A stretch of DNA of 64,000 bases. It comes from Rosenbergiella nectarea. GTDB lineage: Bacteria; Pseudomonadota; Gammaproteobacteria; Enterobacterales; Enterobacteriaceae. The translations under genes and the position numbers were made by a program. The notes under the pieces are model-generated. The model had not been told where the DNA came from. It made no database searches and was given only the letters and a program-made list of their open reading frames with translations. The number at the start of each line of letters is the position of its first letter. The stretch's first letter is position 1. Positions 1-6,151 of the stretch are shown here, in pieces. The stretch spans positions 1 to 64,000 of the forward strand of contig NZ_FOGC01000011.1 of assembly GCF_900111105.1 (NCBI RefSeq). The letters are read 5' to 3'.

Positions 1-61
1 AGATAGTGAGTAATTTTACCACTGTAAGACAACGTTAGACAGTAAATAAGCCGTGATAATG

Positions 62-180
62 TTGGTTCACTCATACTCAATGTTGGTTCAAAACGTATTT
101 TGGTTGGTTCACTTTTTGAGAAAAATACTAATTAAAACAAACGTCTTTACAAATTGAACCAACTGAACCAACTGAACTAA
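62..180. repeat. Iteron array, probable replication or control region of the integrated element
   Basis: Three copies of TTGGTTCA lie at 62-69, 83-90 and 104-111, exactly 21 bp apart (two helical turns). They face three inverted copies, TGAACCAA (155-162), TGAACCAA (164-171) and TGAACTAA (173-180), exactly 9 bp apart. Oppositely oriented iteron blocks of this kind resemble the ori and crr sites bound by P4-type alpha primase-helicases, whose own site is a GGTGAACA-like octamer. No replication gene is inside the window, so the assignment as origin, incompatibility or operator DNA is inference. The last iteron overlaps the -35 region of the RNA promoter just downstream. Confidence 0.6.
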
Positions 181-202
181 CGTGTTTTTCTATATTTATA
201 AT
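174..202 (+). promoter_or_regulatory. Putative promoter of the structured RNA
   Basis: A perfect TATAAT lies at 197-202. No good -35 hexamer exists 17 bp upstream; that place is occupied by the last iteron (173-180), so an activator or the iteron-binding protein may control it. Transcription would start near 208-210, which is where the closing helix of the RNA candidate begins. Confidence 0.45.
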
Positions 203-208
203 AAAGTG

Positions 209-903
209 TGAGTGAGCAGCGATGATTGCAAAACCGGATTAAAGAGGTGAAGCTATTTTCGTAGCTTCGGTGGTGACCTGCTAAACTATCGTAAGTACAT
301 ACGAAAGACCTACCGACAAATCAGGCGGCAGTTTTACCCTTTAAGTGCTAAACCACTAATTTGTGGTGATTAGCGATACGGTGTTTCCCGTAACGGTAGG
401 TAGCAAAGCCCTGATTCGGGCTTAGAGTATAACTGCGACAATTCCGTAGTTAAGTTTTACGAATCTTTCGTAATACCGATAATCCAGAAGCCTCATATCG
501 ATGAAGTGCCAAAAAATCGACACGTTATCGGGATATGTCGATAGTGCGTACATAGATATTTGCCAGCCACTAGCAGGGGCTCACAACAGAGTTACCGATA
601 GTTACCCTGTTAGCTGGTGATCGAAAGCATCGACAGAGTAAACATTGCTTACCCTGTTAGTTGGAAGCCAATGAGATTGGCTCACAAAGGCAGAATATTG
701 CCTTAGCTCATTATCTGAGAGTTACCGACAGTAACGCACAAAGTAGGAAGCTCCGAAATCGGAGGCACCTAGAGGCGATAATCGAAAGCGCAGATTTACG
801 TTGTCGAGATAATCAGGGGGTTACAAAATTATTGTGACCGTCACTCTATAGGTTCCCTTCAAATCAAGGCGACCAGAGCGCAATTCTACGCTTTGCTTTT
901 TAA
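209..903 (+). ncRNA. Candidate large ornate structured RNA (about 640-690 nt)
   Basis: No convincing ORF, but dense complementarity. Outer helix 210-215 with 841-846 (GAGTGA/TCACTC). Internal helices that can be drawn by eye: 245-248/276-279, 249-255/262-268, 289-293/300-304, 309-315/394-400 (7 bp, enclosing 347-351/370-374, 353-356/363-366 and 378-381/388-391), 406-411/418-423, 431-437/445-451, 457-463/467-473, 476-482/525-531 (enclosing 498-502/516-520), 534-538/550-554, 585-589/607-611, 619-622/627-631 with a GAAA tetraloop and a bulged C, 633-636/654-657, 666-672/676-682, 687-692/699-704, 707-710/716-719, 721-725/731-735, 744-747/768-771 around 751-755/760-764, 782-790/799-807 and 819-824/834-839. 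A terminator-like hairpin with a T-run follows (875-903). Size, many hairpins and mobile-element context recall GOLLD or ROOL RNAs, but no family match is claimed. Confidence 0.6.
875..903 (+). terminator. Putative terminator of the structured RNA
   Basis: Stem 875-880 (AGAGCG) with 889-894 (CGCTTT), including one G-U pair, then GCTTTTTTAA. It lies about 30 nt after the closing helix of the RNA candidate, where the transcript would be expected to end. The stem is short, so efficiency is uncertain. Confidence 0.45.
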
Positions 904-934
904 TCATGTGTTTAACACACATTTAGAACCCCCC

Positions 935-972
935 CTCAAAATTGAGGAGGGGTAACGTGGCTCAAAATTGAG
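935..972. repeat. Pair of identical 12-bp palindromes (operator-like)
   Basis: CTCAAAATTGAG occurs at 935-946 and again at 961-972, a 26-bp period. Each copy is flanked by short arms that extend the dyad (CC..GG and G..C). Two identical palindromes near an element end look like binding sites for a dimeric repressor or excisionase-type protein; alternatively they could form RNA hairpins. Confidence 0.5.
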
Positions 973-973
973 C

Positions 974-1220
974 TGGCTGATTTAATTGATAAAAACGACC
1001 GCCACCCCATAGACCTACTACACAAAAAAGGTAGTGGCCTACCCTACCCCATGAAGGGAATAAGATTACGGCAAGGTTTAACGGGGATATTACGGGGAGG
1101 TTGTTACTCGATGGCTGACCGTGGGGATCTAACTAATAAAAAAATATGAGGGAATTTACTCACTGGACGGCTGAATAAACTGAGGCAAGAAAGAGCGTCA
1201 AAAATGGGGTAAGAATTATT
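974..1220. other. Intergenic DNA near the element end, no gene seen
   Basis: No credible ORF. It contains a small hairpin at 1030-1043 (GGTAG TGGC CTACC) and a repeated ACGGGGA motif near 1080-1100. Nothing else could be assigned. Confidence 0.5.
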
Positions 1221-1250
1221 TTTAGGACTACGTTTAGGACTACGTTTAGA
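1221..1250. repeat. Tandem 12-bp repeat next to the attachment site
   Basis: TTTAGGACTACG occurs twice in perfect tandem (1221-1232, 1233-1244), followed by a partial third copy TTTAGA (1245-1250). The last copy is about 55 bp from the tRNA-Pro-like attachment core. Direct repeats in this position are typical of arm-type integrase or excisionase sites; that role is inferred from position only. Confidence 0.5.
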
Positions 1251-1304
1251 TATTTTACAATGACGTGACTTTATAAATCATACACTTATGATACCAGTTC
1301 ATAG

Positions 1305-1320
1305 CCTCTCGTGCCGACCA
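1305..1320. other. attR-like site: 3' end of a tRNA-Pro gene
   Basis: CCTCTCGTGCCGACCA is identical, as recalled, to the 3' end of enterobacterial proM/proL-type tRNA-Pro, including the encoded CCA. The bases just before (AGTTCATAG) only partly match the T-arm, and no complete tRNA lies upstream. This is what remains at the far end of an element that integrated into the 3' end of a tRNA gene. The intact tRNA is expected to the left of the window, and the downstream sequence (terminator at 1328-1360) is probably the tRNA's original flank. In E. coli, proL lies in this map region on the ompC side. Confidence 0.75.
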
Positions 1321-1327
1321 AAAATCC

Positions 1328-1360
1328 CTAAAAAAAGCAGCCACTTACGGCTGCTTTTTT
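1328..1360 (+). terminator. Bidirectional terminator after the tRNA-Pro remnant
   Basis: AAAAAAGCAGCC, loop ACTTAC, GGCTGCTTTTTTT: a strong GC stem with A-run and T-run on either side, directly after the tRNA-like CCA. It fits the original terminator of the tRNA-Pro gene, displaced from it by the integrated element. Confidence 0.7.
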
Positions 1361-1488
1361 TATGTCTGATATTTGCCAAGGGTAAAAAGAGGGTAAAAGT
1401 ACCGCCTCAGTCGAGGCTTTTGACCATAAAAGTCACTCCCCCTATCACTCAGGCATTATCAATATCGTCACCCTCGATAACGCCATCG

Positions 1489-1692
1489 TTAGTCTTGAAA
1501 CTCCCATACCCCACGTCGGCAAACATCAGCTTGCCCTTTACATCGAGCAGCCCGCGTCACTTTATAGCCAGGTTCGGCCACAGCATATCCCTCGTCGGTT
1601 AGAATGGTGATCGAGGATTGGCTAACGTGCATAAGTGACGCGGGAGTAAGTCTTGCTTCTACGTAATCTATTGCGGGGAATAGGAAGGCCAT
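1489..1692 (-). pseudogene. Small phage-associated gene remnant, function unknown
   Basis: A 67-codon frame starts at ATG 1692, 27 bp after the connector-like gene and in the same direction, so it belongs to the same decayed head module. Product unrecognised; no membrane segment or clear domain. From about 1555 a second frame is open and continues past the stop at 1489 to a stop near 1449, ending in an acidic tail (IEGDDIDNA). That suggests a frameshift in what was a slightly longer protein. Confidence 0.35.
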
Positions 1693-1719
1693 AGCTGTCT
1701 CTGGTTAATATTTGTGCGT

Positions 1720-2088
1720 TTATATTGCTGCATCAATCTCACAATTAACCCATTGGCGACCATCACTTTGAGACAGCGAGATCGACCGCAGAAGCGCTAC
1801 CATTGGTGATGACAGCGTCCCTATCTGCGTACCAGTTGCCCAACTAAGCATTGCGGTTTCAATATCAGCATCATAGAGAAGCCGAAACGATTCTCTCAGA
1901 GACTTATCATCGTCTGCTGATTCGAATAACTTCCTACGGGTGTAGGCTTCAACATAACGCGAGGCTAGTTTTATTTTTGCCGAGATCCATACGGCTTCGG
2001 CTTCATCCGTATTACTTGCATTAATACGGCAATACAATTTAACCTGCTTAATCGTCAGGATTATTGACCGCCTTTTTTCCACAAACAC
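1720..2088 (-). CDS. Phage head-tail connector-like protein (gp6 type), remnant
   Basis: About 122 codons from a GTG at 2088; the natural start may instead be at the ILTIKQVKLYCRI segment (near residue 10). Connectors of the gp6 family begin like this: a short strand, an acidic turn, an amphipathic helix ending in YVEAYTRRKL, then a helix (DADIETAMLSW) and a variable C-terminal part. In tailed phages the protein forms a ring joining portal and tail. Here it is stranded without portal, capsid or tail genes and sits between two damaged frames, so it is probably non-functional. Family assignment is from pattern memory only. Confidence 0.5.
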   Translation of the reverse strand: MFVEKRRSIILTIKQVKLYCRINASNTDEAEAVWISAKIKLASRYVEAYTRRKLFESADDDKSLRESFRLLYDADIETAMLSWATGTQIGTLSSPMVALLRSISLSQSDGRQWVNCEIDAAI

Positions 2089-2255
2089 CTTGGGTGATTT
2101 CGCTACGACGCCACTTTGGCTATCGACGTCGACCCTTTTGATCTCCGCTAGCGTTGCGTATCCGAGTAAAATAAGTCCACATCCACGTTGTTCTTTACAG
2201 TAAATGTTTCACCTTCTGCGATAACCTGACCTGCTACGAGTAGTGGTTTTATTCG
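2089..2255 (-). pseudogene. Frameshifted phage small head protein remnant
   Basis: On the minus strand 2255-2148 an open frame without a start encodes LLVAGQVIAEGETFTVKN and stops at 2150. A second frame then continues (ATLAEIKRVDVDSQSGVV) and runs into the connector frame. Together they resemble the short basic-acidic proteins often encoded just before gp6-type connectors in phage head modules. At least one frameshift and the loss of the start make it a pseudogene. Confidence 0.4.
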
Positions 2256-2485
2256 CTATCAGTTTCAGCTAGAGCTTTGGCGTAGCAATACACCTACTAA
2301 TTTTTCTAAGACTAGTAACTTGATGATTATTGCATTAGATGAGGGTCATAATATCTTACTACTTCAAGAGATCCTGATGTAGTAAGTAAAAATATATTAA
2401 AATACTGGTAACGTTACCCATCACCGCCAGTCAATAGATTGATGTCATCACCTATATTTCCTATTAGAAAAAATGGGAAATATTC
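2256..2485. other. Non-coding gap with a 12-bp palindrome
   Basis: AT-rich, no gene seen. It holds a perfect palindrome GGTAACGTTACC at 2407-2418, which could be an operator or a weak hairpin downstream of mig-14. Confidence 0.4.
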
Positions 2486-3409
2486 TTAGAAAATCATTTT
2501 CCCTAACTTCATCTCATGTGCCCAAATATTTTTATATGACCATTTTTTATTAGATAATCCAATGCTGAATATAAATTCTTTATTCGCATCCTGGCAAATT
2601 CGTTGGGCTTCAGCAATATTTACTGATAATAAAATACTTCCAAGACTGAAATCTTTCACACTTATATCAATACTACCATTATGATCATCAAAATATATCC
2701 AATTATTACATTCAGCTTTGTAAATCAAATCGTATGCACATGGCTTACCATTAAACATTAACACATTACCAAAAATCATGGGTCGAATTGATTCAATAAA
2801 CTCTGAAAGTTCTTTAATATCATTTTCATCATACTTATTATCCCAGCGAAGCCCCATCAATGAAAGATATATGCGACTTAACTCAGTACTATTAAATGAT
2901 GTCACAGGTAAAATTCCACCACCATTGGCAAGAAACTTTCTTGTCTCCGCTTGTCTTTTTTTCAGGGTCTTTTTAGAGAATCTCTCTTTTACAATACAAA
3001 CAGATCTACGATTAAGTAGACCATAGCTTGCGTTGAAAAACTGTTTTTTATGTCTAATTGATAATGCTTTGGTCTTTACAGGAAGATAGCACCTACCTTT
3101 TTCCGGACATATAGGGAGTATTATATTTTCAAAAATAAGTGGTATTTTATTGTAATTATGCTTTAAGTTTGAATGTTCATCAGTAAAGTATGCACCTACA
3201 ATTTCACCATTAACTTCTCTATGATAAAACTTAATTCGATTAGGATTTTTCTTTTCAAGAAAATCTAACATGATTGGGTGATTACAAACGGCCCCTCCAA
3301 ATTTCGCATACGCTTTGCAATAGTTTTCATAGTTGGATAATTCCCATCCAGATATTTTTTCTAAAATCATAGGATTAATATCTCCATATTTTTTTGGTAA
3401 TACTACCAA
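2486..3409 (-). CDS. mig-14: Mig-14 family protein (antimicrobial peptide resistance, GNAT-like)
   Basis: About 307 residues, close to the roughly 300 of Salmonella Mig-14. Characteristic stretches are SGWELSNYENYCKAYAKFGG near the N-terminus, the basic KKTLKKRQAETRKFLANGGG segment (about residues 147-166), and WIYFDDHNGS near residue 238 in the GNAT-like C-terminal half. In Salmonella, Mig-14 is a PhoP-controlled, inner-membrane-associated protein needed for polymyxin and cathelicidin resistance. The AT-rich composition differs from the surrounding core genes, which suggests transfer. Start is uncertain: TTG at 3409 and internal ATG codons near residue 14 are in frame, while an ATG at 3425 with a good ribosome site is one base out of frame across a run of seven A. 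Upstream lies a PhoP-box-like promoter. Confidence 0.75.
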   Translation of the reverse strand: MVVLPKKYGDINPMILEKISGWELSNYENYCKAYAKFGGAVCNHPIMLDFLEKKNPNRIKFYHREVNGEIVGAYFTDEHSNLKHNYNKIPLIFENIILPICPEKGRCYLPVKTKALSIRHKKQFFNASYGLLNRRSVCIVKERFSKKTLKKRQAETRKFLANGGGILPVTSFNSTELSRIYLSLMGLRWDNKYDENDIKELSEFIESIRPMIFGNVLMFNGKPCAYDLIYKAECNNWIYFDDHNGSIDISVKDFSLGSILLSVNIAEAQRICQDANKEFIFSIGLSNKKWSYKNIWAHEMKLGKMIF

Positions 3410-3529
3410 ACTGTTTAAAGTCCATTCCTAATAACCTCAAAGCCTCTTAGCGTATAGAGATTTCGATGACCTTTACCACTGACAATAATTATCATGTTGT
3501 ACCTAACGCCATTCATTACTGCCGGGGAA

Positions 3530-3564
3530 ATATTAGCATTTAATGAATAAATGGTAAGTAAACA
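3530..3564 (-). promoter_or_regulatory. PhoP-box-like promoter upstream of mig-14
   Basis: Read on the minus strand: TGTTTA (3564-3559), CTTAC, CATTTA (3553-3548), then exactly 12 nt, then TAATAT (3535-3530). This is the layout of PhoP-activated promoters: two GTTTA-type half sites at an 11-bp period replacing the -35 element, 12 bp before the -10. The second half site deviates by one base. The predicted start is roughly 115 nt upstream of the mig-14 frame. Confidence 0.5.
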
Positions 3565-3601
3565 TAAATTACTCTAATGGTTCATAATCGGCGGAGGCAT
3601 C

Positions 3602-4256
3602 CTATTGGTAGAACAAGTATTTCTCAATGACGACACCGATGACTTTTTCATGCGACTCAACAGAGCATGAGAAGCAAATCGTTTTCCGAGCTAGGCGATT
3701 CATTCGGGTTCTGAGTGTGAGGTTGTTACGCTTAATACGTTGGGTGAAGATTTTTCCCGTAAAATGCTTATCTCTAGGTACTTCTTTTGCACAACTCCCC
3801 CCGTTATCGCTGGTTATCATATCAGTAGAAAAGGTGTAAGCAGAGACAATAGCTCATAACAGGTATCATCTGTTCTTGACCCGAATGTAAACGTAAACGC
3901 CAACACCGTACCCGTTATTGTGTTGGAGGCATACCAGATCCAGTATGCTTGAGCTTTACTGCCGACAACCTCCCACTGCTCATCACGCTCACAGATAAGT
4001 GCAATATCAGCATGTATTAGCGGAGAGGAGATTATTCGTTTTGGTGAGCGTTTTTTAAAGTGCGGATAACGTTATTAATACCCACTTTAAGCGTTCTTGC
4101 TGTATCACGGACACCCGCACCATTGAATGGCATCTGCGTAATTTTTTTTGGCGGCAGCGAAAACAGTCAGCCCCCTTAGGGTTTTGACCATACCGTTAGA
4201 TTTAAGCAGAGTGACAGCGGGGAAAATGAACAGTAGTGCTTGCCATGATAAGATCT
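3602..4256 (-). pseudogene. Degenerate IS1-family insertion sequence (insA/insB remnant)
   Basis: Read on the minus strand, fragments of both IS1 proteins are recognisable. InsA ends with DTARTLKVGIN..VIRTLKNAHQNE, including the TTTAAAAAAC run used for programmed -1 frameshifting near 4053. InsB follows with QAYWIWYASNTITGTV and GKIFTQRIKRNNLTLRTRMN..ARKTICFS..VE.HEKVIG. The InsA N-terminus carries a stop and a deletion. A missing base near 3830 shifts the frame between TPF and DMITSDN. Terminal inverted repeats were not identified. The element is dead. It lies between mig-14 and virK, so it may mark how the two became separated. Confidence 0.8.
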
Positions 4257-4634
4257 CAAATTCGACCTTGCTCTATAGACGAATCATGCAAGGCTTGAGG
4301 TTTCACGTATAAAACAACCTAATTAAGTTATCGTCGGTTGCGTAGGGTTATCAGCCAGAGGATGAATTATTCGGAACGCTACATATTCACCTGAAGACAG
4401 TGCAGCAAAAGGAAGCTTCTCATGTTGCGATACCTATCGGGTCAGCACTGAAATTTATTTGAGACGGTAAGGGTTGATGAACAGCCTTTCTTTAACCTTA
4501 GGTGAGTCAATAAGAGCGATAGGGGGGAGAATGGCCCCAAAAGAATAACCACTCGATCGGTGGCCGGTTAGTTTCATTAACTTTTCTACCCTGCTCACTC
4601 CATCTCACTGAACGATGAAGTAAGCAAGGGTGTT
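4257..4634. other. Non-coding gap between the IS1 remnant and virK
   Basis: About 375 bp in which I see no gene, tRNA or clear terminator. It is probably debris from the IS insertion or the 3' flank of virK. Confidence 0.5.
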
Positions 4635-5573
4635 TTATGCATTCGACACTTGTAATGTCCGAGCCGCTTCTTGGGGTTGAGAATGGTCAGCAATACGTTG
4701 GAGATGATTAACAATATCCAGCGCCATCTGCTGGCGTAGGGCTTCTCGTTTTCGGAAAGCTGATCGGTGTTTACTTTCTACCTGCTCAACGTTGCGCTCC
4801 GCTTCCTGACGTGGAAGTTGATACCATCCCTGCCCATCAACCTCTGGGGTGAGTTCTGCCCAAAAGGCATCATAACTCGACTTAAGGTGGTGCGATTTGA
4901 TGTGGTGGCTATCGGCTATCCCGCAAATTTTCTCTACCTCATAGCTATCGGCTAACGCATAGGCGGCGGACAGCAGCAGATTTTTTGGCCGCAAACCAAA
5001 CATCGCTTTGGTTATCGCTCTAACCTGATCTTGTCCTTCACCCGGTTTAGGACCTTGTAAGCCGCAGAGGTAAAGTGTTTTTCCAGTGGCATCGAACGAA
5101 TACGTCAGGCTATATAACGGTGCCTCACTATTTGGTGCAAAAAGATAAAGCCCCATCTCCCCTTCGCGAACAAAGCGGGAATGCATCAGTCTGAGGGTTG
5201 CCTGCTCGTCGTTTTTTAATTCTAAGGTCGCAATCGTCAGCCCCGTCGAGGTATCACTAAATAACGTTGGGATAAAGCGTGGATCAATGCTCTGGTCGAG
5301 GCGCTGTAGCGTAGTCGACATAGAGGCCAGCTTTTGCTTGATAGTCCAGTGTTTGTTCAGATATTTATTAAAAGGACGTGCAGCTAGACTCACGACTTCT
5401 TTACGTTGTGAAACCTGCTGTGCAATTAGCGAACGCTGACATAACTGGAAATAGCGCCAATAAAGCACTGGATGACTGACTAGAGTTCGGCAGGCGCGCT
5501 TATAAAAATTAAATTTTCTAAGCGCTTCATTCCACTTTGGATTATTTTTACGCCAAGTTCTAAAACGTCCCAT
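4635..5573 (-). CDS. VirK/YbjX family protein (DUF535)
   Basis: 312 residues, a usual length for VirK/YbjX proteins. Recognisable are the basic N-terminus, HPVLYWRYFQ near residue 50, the LTYSFD segment near 182, LCGLQGPKPGEGQDQVRAIT near 194 and the GIADSHHIKS motif near 240, followed by YDAFWAELT. No signal peptide or membrane segment. In Salmonella, virK is adjacent to mig-14, is PhoP-activated and contributes to resistance to cationic peptides and survival in hosts; the biochemical activity is not known. The start has AGGA 8 nt upstream. PhoP-box-like repeats precede the gene. Confidence 0.8.
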   Translation of the reverse strand: MGRFRTWRKNNPKWNEALRKFNFYKRACRTLVSHPVLYWRYFQLCQRSLIAQQVSQRKEVVSLAARPFNKYLNKHWTIKQKLASMSTTLQRLDQSIDPRFIPTLFSDTSTGLTIATLELKNDEQATLRLMHSRFVREGEMGLYLFAPNSEAPLYSLTYSFDATGKTLYLCGLQGPKPGEGQDQVRAITKAMFGLRPKNLLLSAAYALADSYEVEKICGIADSHHIKSHHLKSSYDAFWAELTPEVDGQGWYQLPRQEAERNVEQVESKHRSAFRKREALRQQMALDIVNHLQRIADHSQPQEAARTLQVSNA

Positions 5574-5625
5574 CGAAATATCCTAATTCTATGCAGAGTG
5601 GCGCGAGTTAACGCGGTTCAGCCAC

Positions 5626-5701
5626 AGAATAACGGGAATTTTCTCAACGCATTCTCAACGGAATAGGGGTTTACTTACGTAATCTTAACGGAATCTAAAC
5701 A
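5626..5701 (-). promoter_or_regulatory. Two PhoP-box-like repeats upstream of virK/ybjX
   Basis: On the minus strand there is a distal box TGTTTA-GATTC-CGTTAA (5701-5685) and a proximal box CGTTGA-GAATG-CGTTGA (5660-5644), both direct repeats of 11-bp period. The proximal box is followed after exactly 12 nt by TATTCT (5631-5626), a plausible -10. The spacing equals that seen upstream of mig-14 in this window and that of known PhoP promoters. Confidence 0.5.
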
Positions 5702-5706
5702 GAAGG

Positions 5707-5732
5707 AAAAAACAGAGCAGCCGTAGCTGCTC
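5707..5732 (-). terminator. Terminator of the small gene at 5741-6001
   Basis: Minus strand: GAGCAGC (5732-5726), loop TACG, GCTGCTC (5721-5715), then TGTTTTTT. A classic intrinsic terminator a few bases after the stop codon. Confidence 0.8.
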
Positions 5733-5740
5733 AGAAGATT

Positions 5741-6001
5741 TTAGCTTTCTTGCTCTTGATGATTGATTTCAATATCAATATTCTGAATTGTCGCATCAAT
5801 ATTATCGAGTAATTTACCTTGCTCGTTAAGTAATGTATTAATTTGATCCGCAAATTCTTTATGCTTGTATTCACCCGCGTCAAACGCTAACCACTGTGCT
5901 GAAAGCGTCTCAGTGTTGTTCTGCGCATAATGGCGCATCTCCTTTAATTGCGAGGTCACATCACGAAAATAATCCAGTTGAGTTTTTTCTACTTCGCTCA
6001 T
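5741..6001 (-). CDS. Small helical protein of unknown function
   Basis: 86 codons from ATG 6001, chosen because AGGAG lies 8 nt upstream; the frame stays open further upstream without a ribosome site. The sequence is acidic, almost entirely helical and rich in Q, N and L, with heptad-like spacing (TLLNEQGKLLDNIDATIQNI near the C-terminus), so a short coiled coil is likely. No signal peptide, membrane segment or known family was recognised. It has its own terminator. The gene is probably real because of the ribosome site and terminator, but its role is unknown. Confidence 0.6.
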   Translation of the reverse strand: MSEVEKTQLDYFRDVTSQLKEMRHYAQNNTETLSAQWLAFDAGEYKHKEFADQINTLLNEQGKLLDNIDATIQNIDIEINHQEQES

Positions 6002-6151
6002 TACGACAACTCCTCTATCATTAATTTTTGGGTGTGTCCTAAGCTTGGCAAAAATTCTGCGGTTCGCCTTCAGATTAATCCGCAATAGTAAGTCATACAC
6101 TTTTACTCGCGGCGAGGTGATTTAGTCGGTATTCTGAATCCTCTCTCTAAC

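Noticed and set aside
209-846. Reading the structured region as a group I or group II intron, or as a retron
   Set aside because: I could not find a domain V-like hairpin with the catalytic triad, the group I core segments, or any reverse transcriptase or endonuclease gene; the many hairpins and closing helix fit a free RNA better.
209-846. CRISPR array or integron attC sites
   Set aside because: The repeated modules are few, unequal in spacing and diverged, with no regular repeat-spacer pattern and no integrase-type core sites.
1288-1602. A 104-codon plus-strand frame across the tRNA remnant and terminator
   Set aside because: It starts in the attachment site, reads through a strong terminator hairpin and is antisense to the phage remnant; the composition is not protein-like.
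3627-3839. Plus-strand 70-codon frame
   Set aside because: It is the antisense shadow of the IS1 InsB remnant.
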